Under the pieces are notes generated by a model that was not told the DNA's origin, searched no databases, and saw only the letters and a list, made by a program, of their open reading frames with translations. Source: QHCA01 sp003244095 (GTDB taxonomy: Bacteria > Actinomycetota > Actinomycetes > Mycobacteriales > QHCA01). Taken from it: a stretch of 38,323 nt of DNA. The translations under genes were made by a program, and so were the position numbers. This document shows, in pieces, positions 8,121 to 17,665 of this stretch. The stretch covers positions 1-38,323 of the forward strand of contig JBBQNN010000036.1 of the NCBI GenBank assembly GCA_038329965.1, read 5' to 3'. Numbering within the stretch: position 1 is the first letter of the stretch; each line of letters starts with the position of its first letter.

Positions 8121-9463
8121 CCGACGCCGACCCGGCGACCGCAACCGACGCCGGCAGCGGGCCGGCCGGCGGTGCGCCGGTCCGGCCGGCGGGCCGGTTC
8201 CGGCGGGGGGCCTGGGCGGAGCCGGACTTCCGGCGGCTGTGGCTCGGGCAGACCGCGTCGCAGCTCGGCTCGCAGATCAGCCTGGTCGCCTCCCCGCTGG
8301 TCGCCATCTCCCTGCTGCACGTCGACGCCGGCCAGATGGGGGTGCTCGGCGCCCTCGCCCGGCTGCCGTTCCTGCTGTACCTGGTGGCCGGGGTGTTCGT
8401 GGACCGGGTCCGCCGCCGGCCGGTCGTGCTCGGCACCGACCTCGCACGTGGCCTCCTCCTGCTGCTGATCCCGATTACGTGGGCGGTCCACGTGCTGAGC
8501 TTCTGGTTGCTCGCCGGCATCACCTTCGCGGTGATGGTGCTGACCGTGTGGTTCGACATCGCCTACATGAGCTACGTACCGCGCCTCGTGAGCCGGGGCA
8601 ACCTGATGCAGGCCAACACGATCATGGAAAGCTCCCAGTCCACGACGATGATCGTCGGCCCGGGCCTCGGCGGTCTTCTGGTGCAGGCTCTCACCGCACC
8701 GTTCGCCATCCTGGCGGACTCGGCGTCCTACCTGGTCTCGGCCTTCGCCGTGTGGCGGATTCGGGCAGCCGAACCGGCACCGGCCGCCGCCGAGGGTGCG
8801 CGGCTGAGCGGGATTTTCGGCGCGGTCGGCGCCGGCCTGCGATTCGTGGTCACCGACCGGATCCTCGGCCCGCTCGCGCTGGCCATCGGGTGGTCCAACC
8901 TGGTGTGGGCGGCCGAACTCGCCTTGTACCTGCTGTTCGTGGCGCGCGGGCTGGGCCTGAGCGCGGCGCTGATCGGCCTCACCCTGGCCGCCAGCGGGCC
9001 GGGCGCGCTGGTCGGCTCCATGCTGGCCGGCTGGGCCCAACGCCGGATCTCCCTGTCGGGGGCGATTGCCGGCGGCCTGGCGCTGTTCGCGGCGTCGGCG
9101 CTGCTGATCCCGCTCGCCCCGCACCGGCTGCCGCTGGCGGTCGGCGTCCTGATGCTGTCCGGCTTCGGCATGGCACTCGGTGGCCAGTTGTGCGCGGTGA
9201 ACGTCCTGACCACCCGGCAACTGATCACCCCCGACGCGCTGCTCGGTCGGGTCAACGCCTCCTTCCGGTTTCTCGCACTGGGCGTTTCCCCGCTGGGCTC
9301 GCTGCTCGGCGGCTTCCTCGGCCAGGCCATCGGCGCCCGGCAGGCACTGCTGGTCGCCATCTCCGGCATGTTCGTCCCGCCGCTGATCGTGTGGTTTTCC
9401 CCGGTACGCGGTCTCCGTCAGATGCCGGTCGAGACCCGGCCGCCGAGGGAGGCAGGCTCGTGA
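8117..9463 (+). CDS. MFS exporter (MFS_3, EntS-like)
   Basis: A 448-residue membrane transporter with a long cytoplasmic N-terminus (about 40 residues rich in Ala, Pro and Gly) and about 12 hydrophobic segments. The start of the fold reads FRRLWLGQTASQLGSQIS, typical of the MFS_3 group that includes enterobactin exporter EntS. The loop between helices 2 and 3 carries GVFVDRVRRRPVVLGTD, a form of the MFS signature. The ATG overlaps the ACAD stop (ATGA), and its own stop overlaps the NRPS2 GTG, so it is co-translated with the biosynthetic genes. The likely role is export of the peptide product and self-protection. The substrate is inferred from context only. Confidence 0.92.
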   Translation: MTDADPATATDAGSGPAGGAPVRPAGRFRRGAWAEPDFRRLWLGQTASQLGSQISLVASPLVAISLLHVDAGQMGVLGALARLPFLLYLVAGVFVDRVRRRPVVLGTDLARGLLLLLIPITWAVHVLSFWLLAGITFAVMVLTVWFDIAYMSYVPRLVSRGNLMQANTIMESSQSTTMIVGPGLGGLLVQALTAPFAILADSASYLVSAFAVWRIRAAEPAPAAAEGARLSGIFGAVGAGLRFVVTDRILGPLALAIGWSNLVWAAELALYLLFVARGLGLSAALIGLTLAASGPGALVGSMLAGWAQRRISLSGAIAGGLALFAASALLIPLAPHRLPLAVGVLMLSGFGMALGGQLCAVNVLTTRQLITPDALLGRVNASFRFLALGVSPLGSLLGGFLGQAIGARQALLVAISGMFVPPLIVWFSPVRGLRQMPVETRPPREAGS

Positions 9464-12400
9464 CCAGGCACGTACGGGACATCTACCCGCTCACCTCGAT
9501 GCAGCAGGGCATGCTGGTGGAGTCGCTGGCCATTCCCGGCCCTACCTACCTGCAGCACTACCACCTGGCCCTGACCGGCGTCCCGGACGCCGAGGTGCTG
9601 CGGGCAGCCCTGGCCGACCTGGTGGCCCGGCACGATGCGCTGCGTACCGCCTTCGTGTGGGACGTCGGCACCCAACCACTCCAGGTCGTACGCGCCAAGG
9701 CAGAGCTGCCGATGACGCTCACCGACCTGCGCGACCGGCCCGACCGGGTCGAGGCGACGGCCGCAGCCGCACTAGCCGAGGAGCGGAGCGCCCCGCTGGA
9801 CCTGCGCAGGGCCCCGCTGGCCCGGGTGCGGGCACTCCGGGTGACCGACGGTGAGTGGCGGCTGATCACCACCCACCATCACCTGGTGCTGGACGGCTGG
9901 AGCGTGCCGATCCTGCACGCCGAGCTGGCCGCGCTACTCGATGCCCGGCTGACCGGCCGACCGGCCGTGCTGCGCCCCGCGGCCCCGTTCCGCGAGTTCG
10001 TACGCTGGCAGCGGGATACGGCCGACGCCGAGGCGGAGCGCCGCTACTTCGCCGACCTGCTCGGCGACGTCGACCGGGCCACCCCCATCGGCGCGGACCT
10101 GCCGCGGCATCCCGCCGACCGGGCCGACGGGCCGGACCACGATCGGCGCGTCACGGTGCTGCACCGGGTAGCCCCCGCGGACCACCCCGACCTGCTGGGC
10201 AGGGCAGCCGGGGTGCTGCCCAGCACGCTGGTGCACGCAGCGTGGGCCCTGCTGCTGGCCCGCTGGGCCGATGTGGACCGGGTGGTGTTCGGCACCACCG
10301 TGGCCGGCCGGCCGCCCGAGCTCTCCGGCGCGGCCGAGCGGATCGGCATGTTCCTCAACACCGCGCCGTTGCGCGTCGACCTGCCGGACACCACGATCGG
10401 CGCCTGGCTCGCCGACGTGCACGACCGGCTGAGCCTGGCGCGCCGGCACGAGCACGCTCCGCTGCTCACCGCGCAGCAGCAGAGCGCGCTACCGGCGGGT
10501 GCCGCACTGCTGTCCAGCGTGCTGGCCTTCCAGAACTTCTGGCGCGTCGGGCAGGACGCCGTCAGCAGCGGGGCGGTCACGCTGGCGGTGCGGCAACGGG
10601 CCGAGCGGGTTGACCTGCCGGTGGTGGTCGCGGTCGCGCTGCCACCGGAAGGCGTCTGGGTGCGGTTGGACCATGACGGCACCCGGCTGGACCGGGCGGC
10701 CGCCGAGCGGGCAGCGGACCGGCTCGCCCGGCTGGTCGCGCTGCTCGGCGCGCTGCCGGCCGGCACCCCGCTCAGCGAGGTGCCCATCGACGATCTGCCG
10801 GGCAGCGATGCGCCGCAGCCGGCCGCCGACCTCGCAACGTACGCGGCGGGCGCGGTGCTGCAAGGTCCGGACGGCACCGCAGACGCCGCCGCGCTCGCCG
10901 CCGCCGCCGAGACCACCGCTGAGGCGCTCGCCGGCGCCGGCCTCGACCCCGGCGACCGGGTCGGCATCGCCGCGCCGATCGGGCTGGCCACCGGGTCCGC
11001 GGTGCTCGCCGTGCTGCGATCCGGGGCGGTCGTCGTACCCGTGAGCCCGTACCTGGCGCCCGCCGAATTTGCCGCTCTACCGGCCCGGCTCGGCGTCGCC
11101 GCGCTGCTGGTGCCCGAGCCGGCCGGTGTGCTGCTCGATCCCGGCGTGCCGGTGCTTCCCATCGCGCTGCCGGCGGGCGCACCGTCTGCCACCCCGCCCA
11201 TCACCGGCCCGATGCCGGCCCGGTTCGCCGCCGGCGTGCGGCTGCTCGCCGACCAGATCCGCATCTGTCCCGGCGACCTGGTGTCCGTGCTGCTCGCCGC
11301 GGACGACCCGGCGCTGCCCAGCGCGCTGGTCGTTGCGCTCGGGGCGGGCGCAACGGTGACGCTGGCCGAACCCGCCGACGAAGGTGCGATCTCCGGTGCC
11401 ACGGTGGTGCTGGCCCGGCCGGCGGTGCTCGGGCGGCACGCCGGCCTGCTCCGGCCGGACGCCCGGGTGGTGCTGCTCGGCGATCCTCCCGCACCGGGCC
11501 TGGTCGCGGCGCTGGTGAGCGGTGGCCGCCGAGTGTTCCGAGCGACGGCCGGCGCGCGCACCGGCGCGATCTACGCCTGCACACCGCTGGCCGGGCCGGC
11601 CGAGGCAACCCGGATCGGCGGGCTCCGGCATGCGCTGGTGCTGGGCCGGTCCGGTCGGCCGGTGCCGGCCGACGTGCCGGGCGAGCTCGCGTTGTCCGAT
11701 GTGGACGGACTGGAGCCGCTGGGGATCCGGGTCCGGACGAGGAGCGACGGCGGGCTCGACCAGCTCGGCCACGGTGCCCACGACGATCTGGCCCACCTGG
11801 AGTACTTGCTCTGCCGCGACGCCGACGTGGCCGACGCGGTGCTCGTGCCTGCCGACTCCGGTCGCCAGGCCTGGGTGGTGCCCGCCGACGGCCGCGTGCT
11901 CGACAGCGCCGCGCTCGACCGGCGGCTGCGCGCATTCGTGCCACCGAGCGAGCTACCGTCCGGCTACCGGCAAGTCGCCGAGCTGCCCCTCGATCCGGCC
12001 GGTTCGGTGGACCGCGCCGCACTCGAGCCGCCTGCTGCCGCGGTCACCACCGCCGGCCGGCCGCGGACCCCCGTCGCCGACCGGCTCGCCGCGTTGCCGG
12101 CGGCCACCCGCGACGACTTCGTCGCCCACCTGCGCGGGGTGACCGGCCGCACGCCCGGCCTGCGCGCAGCGGCGCGCGACGACACGCCGTCCTCGGTGCA
12201 GCAGGACCAATGGCTCGCCCTGGCCCCGGCGGCGGCGCGGGCCGAAGCGGTGGTGCCGCTGGGCGCCGACCTCGATCCGGCCGCGCTGGCCGATGCCCTG
12301 GCGTTGCACGGCATCCCGGCTGGCGCGCTGCGGGTCGAGCGACAGACGGGCACCGGGTGGGTGGCGACGGCCGACCCGGCCGAGCTGGACGTGCCGTCGG

Positions 12401-15400
12401 TCCTCGCGCTCGCCGCCGGCGCACCGGTCGGCAAGGTGTCGGCTGCGGACTACGCGGCCTGGCAGACCGGCCCGGACCAGGCGGCCTCCCGGGACGAGCA
12501 GCGGGCGCGGTGGCGCGACGTGCTGGGCGGCGTCCGAGCGCTGCGCCTGCCACTGGACCGGGGCGGGTCAGCGGCGGGTGGCGAGAGGACGCACCATGCG
12601 GCCGCGGAGACCACCGACACCGCGGTATGGCTGGCCGCCGTCGCAGTGGCGGTATGCGTACTGTCCGGCAGCGAGGATGTGGTGATCGGCCTGCTCCACC
12701 GCCCGAGCCTGCCGGCCGAACTCGACGGCGTGCCGGGACCGTTCACCCGGATGCTGCCGGTCCGGTTGACCGTCGACCTCGACGCGGGGTACGGCGCACT
12801 GGTCGCCGCCGCGCGGGATGCACTGGCGGACGCGGTGCGCGACGGGGACGTGCCGTGGTCGGACCTGACGGCGCTGCTGCCCGAGCCGCTCCCGGTGAGC
12901 CTGGCGGTGCACGGCACACCAGCCGCGCTGGCCGCGCACGCCGGCCCGCCGCTCGCCATCGACGTGGCACCTACCGGCCCCAGAACCAGCGGCACGACGG
13001 TGACGGTGCTGGCCGCCCCCGGCCGGGCGCACCCGGCCACGGCCGACCGGCTGGGCAGCCTGGTCACCGAGGCCGTCCGGTACGGTCTCGCCGAGCCGGA
13101 CCGGCCGCTGCGGGCCGCCGGCCTGCTCACCGAGGAGCAGCGGGCCGAGCTGGTGCGCCGGGCGGCCGGTAACCCGCCGGACGACCCAGCGGGCAAGGCC
13201 CCCGGCGACCCGGTGGGCGACCCAGTGGGCGACCCGCCCGGCGACCCGGCCGCGGCGACCCTGCCGGACTGGATCCGGCAGCGCGCGGTCGAGCGGCCCG
13301 CGGCTACCGCGGTGCTGGCCGGGGACGGCGAGCTGAGCTACGCCGAGCTCGTCGACCACGCCGACCGGTTGGCCGCGCGGCTCGGCGGGCTCGGCGTCGG
13401 CGTCGACGACCGGGTCGGGGTCTGCCTGCCGCGCGGCCTGCCCATGGTGTGGGCACCGCTCGGGGTGATGACCGCCGGTGCCGGCTACGTACCGCTCGAC
13501 CCGCTGTACCCGGACGAGCGACTGCACCTCGTGTGCGCGGACGCCGGGGTGACGGTCGTGGTCACCACTGCCGCGCTGGCCGGCCGGTTCCCGTCGCGGC
13601 ACACCGTACTGGTGGACGACGGATCGCCGGCAGGCAGCGCCGAGGCTGCGGTGGCATTGGCCGCACGACCGGACTCGGCCGCCTACGTGATCTACACCTC
13701 CGGCAGCACCGGGACACCCAAGGGAGTGCTGGTCGAGCACCGGGCGATCACCGACTTCTGCCGGCACATCGCCGACGCCTACCGCATCGGCCGGGACACT
13801 AGGCTGCTCGGCTTCGCCGCGCTGACATTCGACGTGTCCGCCTTCGACCTCTGGGCAGCACTCACCGCGGGCGCGGTGCTCGTGCTGGCCGGCGACGAGG
13901 AGCGGGCCTCGGTGGAGGCCCTGCAGCGGCTGCTGCGCGAGCGCCGGGTCACCATGGCCGAGCTGCCGCCCAGCCTGATGCCGCTGCTCGACCCGACCGC
14001 GCTGCCCGACCTGCACCTCGTCTCGGTGGGTGGCGAGGCGCCGCCGGGTGCTCTGGTCGACGGCTGGGCCACCGCCGACCGGGAGTTCTGGAACGGATAC
14101 GGGCCGACGGAAACCACGGTGGCGGTGACCCTGATGCGCTGCCAGCCGCCGGCCGACGGGCGGGTCCCGCCGATCGGGCTGCCCATGCCGGGGCACCACG
14201 CCTCCGTGCTCGACGCCGACCTGGCCCTGGTGCCCGACGGCGCGCCCGGCGAGCTGTGCATCTCCGGCCCCGGCCTGGCCAGGGGCTACCTCGGCCGACC
14301 CGGTCTGACCGCGGAGCGGTTCGTACCCGACCCGCTGGCGAGCCACCCGGGTGCCCGCATGTACCGGACCGGTGACCTGGTGCGCTGGACCACGGACGGC
14401 GTGCTGGAGTTCCTCGGCCGGATCGACCGGCAGGTGAAGATCCGGGGATTCCGGGTGGAGCCCGGTGACGTGGAGTCGGCGCTGGCCCGCGACCCGGCGA
14501 TCCGCCAAGCAGTGGTGGAGCCCTGGGACGATCCGGCAGGAGTGCGACACCTGGTCGCCTATGTGGTGGCGGCCGACCCTGCCCGGCCGCCGACGCTGGC
14601 CTCCGTGCGCGACTCCGCAGCCGCCACACTGCCCGGCTACCTGCTGCCGACGCGGGTGGCCGTACTCGACCGCCTACCGATGGCGCGCAACGGCAAGGTG
14701 GACCGCGCGGCGCTGCCCGAGCCGCTCGCCGACGAGCCGGCCGATGCCGCCTCGGCAGACCAGGACTGGACGGAAACCGAGCGGGTGCTCGCCACCGAGG
14801 TGATCGCCCCACTGCTCGGCCGGTCGGCTGTGGCCAGGGACGAGGACTTCTTCCAGGCTGGCGGCAACTCCCTGCAGGCCACCCAGGTCACCGCGCGGGT
14901 GCGCGATCGCTTCGGCGTCGAGGTGAGCCTGCTGGACTTCTTCACCACCCCCACGGTCGGGCACCTGGCGAGCATGGTGGACCGCTCGGTCCGGACGGAT
15001 CCGGCGCTCGCGGTGACCGCACCGTCGACCTTGATGACCGGCGGCGCGCGGCTGCCGCTGTCCTACCCGCAGCGCGCGCTGTACGACGCCTGCCGGCTCG
15101 ACGGCGACACGGTCGGCTACCACGCCCCCTTCCCGCTGCGGTTCAGCGGGCGGCTCGATCTGGACGCCCTGCGCCGCGCCTTCGACTGGTTGGTCGACCG
15201 GCACGCGCCGCTTCGGGTCAGCTTCGTCGAGGACGGCGACGGGCCGGTCCAGGTCGTGCACGAGCGGGTCGAGGTGCCCTTCGCGGTGGTCGACGTCCCC
15301 GGGCCGGACCCGGCGGCCCGCGCGGCCGCGGTGCCCAGCCTGCTCACGGCGGAGAATCGCCGCCCGTTCGACCTGGCGACCGGGCCGCTTCTCCGGGTCA

Positions 15401-16431
15401 CCGTCTACCGGATCGACACCGAGGATCATGTGGTGGTCTGGAACACCCACCACATCGTCACCGACGGCTGGTCCACCGGCGTGCAGGTGCACGACATCGA
15501 CGTCGCCTACGAGGCCTTCGCCGGCGGCCGAGTGCCCGACGCCGAGCCACTCGGTACGGACTACGGCGAGTTCGTGGCGTGGCAGCAGGACTACGTGACC
15601 GGCCCCGACTATGCCGACGACCTGTCCTGGTGGCGCGCCCACCTTGCGGACGCGCCGCCCGCACTGGGTGGCTCGGCCACACCGGTCACACCGGCGGACT
15701 TCGTGCACGGCTGGCGCAACCTGCGGTTGTCCGGTCAGGCCGCGCGCGACGTACGGGCGCTGGTCAAACAGGGCAACGCGACGCTTTACATGGTGCTGCT
15801 CGCCGCCTACGCCGTCCTGCTGTCCGTGGAGTACGAGCAGGACGACCTGCTGGTGGTCACGCCCAACGCGCTGCGGGTGCGCTCGGCGTGGGAAGAGTTG
15901 ATCGGCTGGTTCGTCAACCGTGTGGTCGTGCGGTTGCGGGTGCGTGCCGACCTGACCTTCGCCGAGCTGGTCGAGCAGGCGCGGGCCGCGAGCCTGGAGG
16001 CCTTCGCGCACGGCAAGATCCCGCTGGAGCTCCTCCGCGCCGAGCTCGCCCTGCCCGCCCAGGCCATGGCCGCACACCTGTCCGTACAGAACGCCCCGGC
16101 CGTCACCCTGCCGGGATTCGCCGGCCTGGAGCTGAGCCTGGTGGGTGACGCCAGCGGGCGTGACTTCACGCCGATCATGGAGGTGTACAGCCCGGTCGGC
16201 GCCCGGTACCAGATCAGTGTGATGCTGCGGGAGCGGCACGACGGCAGCATCGCCGGCGGGTTCGAGTTCGACGCCGGCCGGCTGCCGGAGGACCGGGCGG
16301 ACGCCGTGCTCGCCGCCCTTCTCGCCGTACTGGGCACCGGGGCGGCGCAGCCCGACATCGGCGTGGGCATCCTGCGCGACATGGTGACGGCCACACTGAC
16401 CGGACCGGAGGCGGCGCCCTCAGAGCGGTGA
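9460..16431 (+). CDS. Nonribosomal peptide synthetase 2: C-(decayed A)-(decayed C)-A-T-C
   Basis: 2323 residues from a GTG that overlaps the MFS stop, with GGGAGG upstream. Intact C1 (about 8-445) has HHLVLDG at His140-His141-Asp145. Residues about 447-862 follow an A domain from GLDPGDRVGIAAP to LPLDPAGSVDRAALEP but lack the TSGSTGxPKG loop, the FD motif and the A10 lysine (GK became GS). Residues about 870-1237 follow a C domain (QQDQW, DYAAWQ, SGSEDVVIGLLHR) but have lost the HHxxxDG stretch; no carrier motif separates the two. A Pro/Gly/Asp repeat linker leads to an intact A domain (about 1268-1755; YTSGSTGTPKG near 1411, NGKVDRAAL), a T domain (AGGNSLQA, Ser1804) and a final C domain (HHIVTDG, His1997-His1998-Asp2002). 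By-eye code of the active A domain: DVFEVVGVAK, which I cannot assign. There is no thioesterase or reductase. Confidence 0.93.
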   Translation: MTRHVRDIYPLTSMQQGMLVESLAIPGPTYLQHYHLALTGVPDAEVLRAALADLVARHDALRTAFVWDVGTQPLQVVRAKAELPMTLTDLRDRPDRVEATAAAALAEERSAPLDLRRAPLARVRALRVTDGEWRLITTHHHLVLDGWSVPILHAELAALLDARLTGRPAVLRPAAPFREFVRWQRDTADAEAERRYFADLLGDVDRATPIGADLPRHPADRADGPDHDRRVTVLHRVAPADHPDLLGRAAGVLPSTLVHAAWALLLARWADVDRVVFGTTVAGRPPELSGAAERIGMFLNTAPLRVDLPDTTIGAWLADVHDRLSLARRHEHAPLLTAQQQSALPAGAALLSSVLAFQNFWRVGQDAVSSGAVTLAVRQRAERVDLPVVVAVALPPEGVWVRLDHDGTRLDRAAAERAADRLARLVALLGALPAGTPLSEVPIDDLPGSDAPQPAADLATYAAGAVLQGPDGTADAAALAAAAETTAEALAGAGLDPGDRVGIAAPIGLATGSAVLAVLRSGAVVVPVSPYLAPAEFAALPARLGVAALLVPEPAGVLLDPGVPVLPIALPAGAPSATPPITGPMPARFAAGVRLLADQIRICPGDLVSVLLAADDPALPSALVVALGAGATVTLAEPADEGAISGATVVLARPAVLGRHAGLLRPDARVVLLGDPPAPGLVAALVSGGRRVFRATAGARTGAIYACTPLAGPAEATRIGGLRHALVLGRSGRPVPADVPGELALSDVDGLEPLGIRVRTRSDGGLDQLGHGAHDDLAHLEYLLCRDADVADAVLVPADSGRQAWVVPADGRVLDSAALDRRLRAFVPPSELPSGYRQVAELPLDPAGSVDRAALEPPAAAVTTAGRPRTPVADRLAALPAATRDDFVAHLRGVTGRTPGLRAAARDDTPSSVQQDQWLALAPAAARAEAVVPLGADLDPAALADALALHGIPAGALRVERQTGTGWVATADPAELDVPSVLALAAGAPVGKVSAADYAAWQTGPDQAASRDEQRARWRDVLGGVRALRLPLDRGGSAAGGERTHHAAAETTDTAVWLAAVAVAVCVLSGSEDVVIGLLHRPSLPAELDGVPGPFTRMLPVRLTVDLDAGYGALVAAARDALADAVRDGDVPWSDLTALLPEPLPVSLAVHGTPAALAAHAGPPLAIDVAPTGPRTSGTTVTVLAAPGRAHPATADRLGSLVTEAVRYGLAEPDRPLRAAGLLTEEQRAELVRRAAGNPPDDPAGKAPGDPVGDPVGDPPGDPAAATLPDWIRQRAVERPAATAVLAGDGELSYAELVDHADRLAARLGGLGVGVDDRVGVCLPRGLPMVWAPLGVMTAGAGYVPLDPLYPDERLHLVCADAGVTVVVTTAALAGRFPSRHTVLVDDGSPAGSAEAAVALAARPDSAAYVIYTSGSTGTPKGVLVEHRAITDFCRHIADAYRIGRDTRLLGFAALTFDVSAFDLWAALTAGAVLVLAGDEERASVEALQRLLRERRVTMAELPPSLMPLLDPTALPDLHLVSVGGEAPPGALVDGWATADREFWNGYGPTETTVAVTLMRCQPPADGRVPPIGLPMPGHHASVLDADLALVPDGAPGELCISGPGLARGYLGRPGLTAERFVPDPLASHPGARMYRTGDLVRWTTDGVLEFLGRIDRQVKIRGFRVEPGDVESALARDPAIRQAVVEPWDDPAGVRHLVAYVVAADPARPPTLASVRDSAAATLPGYLLPTRVAVLDRLPMARNGKVDRAALPEPLADEPADAASADQDWTETERVLATEVIAPLLGRSAVARDEDFFQAGGNSLQATQVTARVRDRFGVEVSLLDFFTTPTVGHLASMVDRSVRTDPALAVTAPSTLMTGGARLPLSYPQRALYDACRLDGDTVGYHAPFPLRFSGRLDLDALRRAFDWLVDRHAPLRVSFVEDGDGPVQVVHERVEVPFAVVDVPGPDPAARAAAVPSLLTAENRRPFDLATGPLLRVTVYRIDTEDHVVVWNTHHIVTDGWSTGVQVHDIDVAYEAFAGGRVPDAEPLGTDYGEFVAWQQDYVTGPDYADDLSWWRAHLADAPPALGGSATPVTPADFVHGWRNLRLSGQAARDVRALVKQGNATLYMVLLAAYAVLLSVEYEQDDLLVVTPNALRVRSAWEELIGWFVNRVVVRLRVRADLTFAELVEQARAASLEAFAHGKIPLELLRAELALPAQAMAAHLSVQNAPAVTLPGFAGLELSLVGDASGRDFTPIMEVYSPVGARYQISVMLRERHDGSIAGGFEFDAGRLPEDRADAVLAALLAVLGTGAAQPDIGVGILRDMVTATLTGPEAAPSER
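13204..13251 (+). repeat. Four in-frame 12-bp repeats in the NRPS2 linker
   Basis: Units starting at 13204, 13216, 13228 and 13240 each begin GGCGACCC. They encode GDPV-GDPV-GDPP-GDPA, a flexible linker between the decayed C domain and the active A domain. The repeat may have arisen by slippage and could help the remaining domains move independently. Confidence 0.85.
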
Positions 16432-16468
16432 CAAGGTGCGGCGCCGCAGCGGTCAGTACCCTGTGCCG

Positions 16469-17278
16469 ATGCGCCACGTGCCCCTGCTTGTGTTGGCCGC
16501 CGGCCAACGCTGCGGGAGCACGCTGGTCCAGCGGCTGCTCACCTCACATCCGGAGGTGCTCATCTGGGGCGAGCACGACGGGCAGGTCGACCGCGTGCTC
16601 GAGGCCGGTGAGGGCTTGCTCGCGTGGTCGGCGGATGCCGGCCACATCGCGCGCGAGGAGTTCGAGCGGCACGCGTACCAGGGCTGGATGGCCAACCTCA
16701 TCCCCGACACCGACCGGATCCTCGACTCGCTGCGCCGGTTCGTCGAGGCGCTGTACGCCGAGCCTGCCGCAGCACTGGGTCGGCCTATCTGGGGTTTCAA
16801 GGAGGTGCGGTACGGCCCTTCCGAGGTACGGCGGCTACACCGGCTGTTCCCTGATCTGGCCGTCATCCTGCTCGTGCGAGACCCGAGAGACGTGCTGCGG
16901 AGCCTGGACGAGTGGGAGCGGTGGTCGCGCGGGATCTGGACCCGAGAACGCACCAAGCTCACGGTGGAACACTGGCAGCGCCTGGCGAGGAGCTTCCTCC
17001 CCGGGACGGCTTTCGACCCTGTCCCGGTGCTCCGCCTGCGCTACGAGGACGTTGTCAACGACCCGGCGCTCACCTGCGAGATCGTCGGAAAGCACACCGG
17101 CCTCGACCCGCACGCGTTCGACCGGGCCGTCTTCGCCAAACGCGTCCACGTTGAAGAGCCAATCGCGCGCTTCGGTCGCGACCTGCGCGAATGGGAGGGA
17201 CTGCCGGACTCGCTGCGCCAACTGCTCGCTCCGCCGGAGCTCCGGCGGATCGCCAATGCGTGGGGCTACGACATCTGA
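16469..17278 (+). CDS. Sulfotransferase family protein
   Basis: A 269-residue PAPS-dependent sulfotransferase-like protein. Near the N-terminus AAGQRCGSTLVQRLL is the 5'-phosphosulfate binding loop; LLVRDPRDVLRSLDEW near residue 135 is the 3'-phosphate binding motif; RLRYEDVVNDP follows as in bacterial family members. The start is uncertain: the ATG at 16469 lies just before the first motif, but GTG codons at 16463 and 16436 are in frame, and the latter would sit 5 bases after the NRPS2 stop. It is probably the last gene of the rightward operon. Sulfation of the peptide product is a reasonable inference, though the family also includes enzymes for carbohydrates and lipids. Confidence 0.85.
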   Translation: MRHVPLLVLAAGQRCGSTLVQRLLTSHPEVLIWGEHDGQVDRVLEAGEGLLAWSADAGHIAREEFERHAYQGWMANLIPDTDRILDSLRRFVEALYAEPAAALGRPIWGFKEVRYGPSEVRRLHRLFPDLAVILLVRDPRDVLRSLDEWERWSRGIWTRERTKLTVEHWQRLARSFLPGTAFDPVPVLRLRYEDVVNDPALTCEIVGKHTGLDPHAFDRAVFAKRVHVEEPIARFGRDLREWEGLPDSLRQLLAPPELRRIANAWGYDI

Positions 17279-17410
17279 CTCGGATGGAGCGCCAGACCCG
17301 TGCCTACTTCGCCGACCGGGTCAACTGGCCGACTACCACCCGGGTCAGCAGGCGCAACACCTCGGCGGCACAGGCCGCCGTACCGGCGCCCGGCTGGTCG
17401 GACGTCGCCG

Positions 17411-17665
17411 TCATACCCCGACCATCGTCTGCTCCGGGCACGCCTCACGGCTGGTAGGAGCCGGGGACCAGGCCCGGGTGCTGACGGCGATGGCACTCCA
17501 GGCATTGATGGCCGTGATCAGGCTGACCAGGGCGGCGATCTCGTCGCCGGTGAACTGCGCGGCAGGCCTCCGCGGGGCATGGCTCCGCGCCAGCAGGGTC
17601 ACTGCCTCGGTGAAGGCGAGCGCGGCGCGCTCCCGGTCGGTGAAGTACGGCGTCTCCCGTGTCAC
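17411..17665 (-). pseudogene. AhpD/carboxymuconolactone decarboxylase-like fragment
   Basis: The reverse strand encodes ETPYFTDRERAALAFTEAVT, then FTGDEIAALVSLI and INAWSAIAVSTRAW. These match the C-terminal half of CMD/AhpD-like proteins (ERAALA..EAVT, F...E...L....INAWNR). The N-terminal half, including the usual CxxC-type active site, is missing, and no family-like sequence is found upstream. The open frame runs beyond the usual end with junk residues. Treat it as a truncated remnant. Confidence 0.7.

Noticed and set aside
8239..9459. Upstream extension of the NRPS2 frame
   Set aside because: It overlaps the MFS gene in a junk-like frame; the GTG at 9460 has a good ribosome site and starts directly at the C domain.
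12568..14550. 660-codon open frame on the - strand
   Set aside because: Antisense to the active A domain of NRPS2; no motif seen.
14674..16239. 521-codon open frame on the - strand
   Set aside because: Antisense to the T and final C domains of NRPS2.
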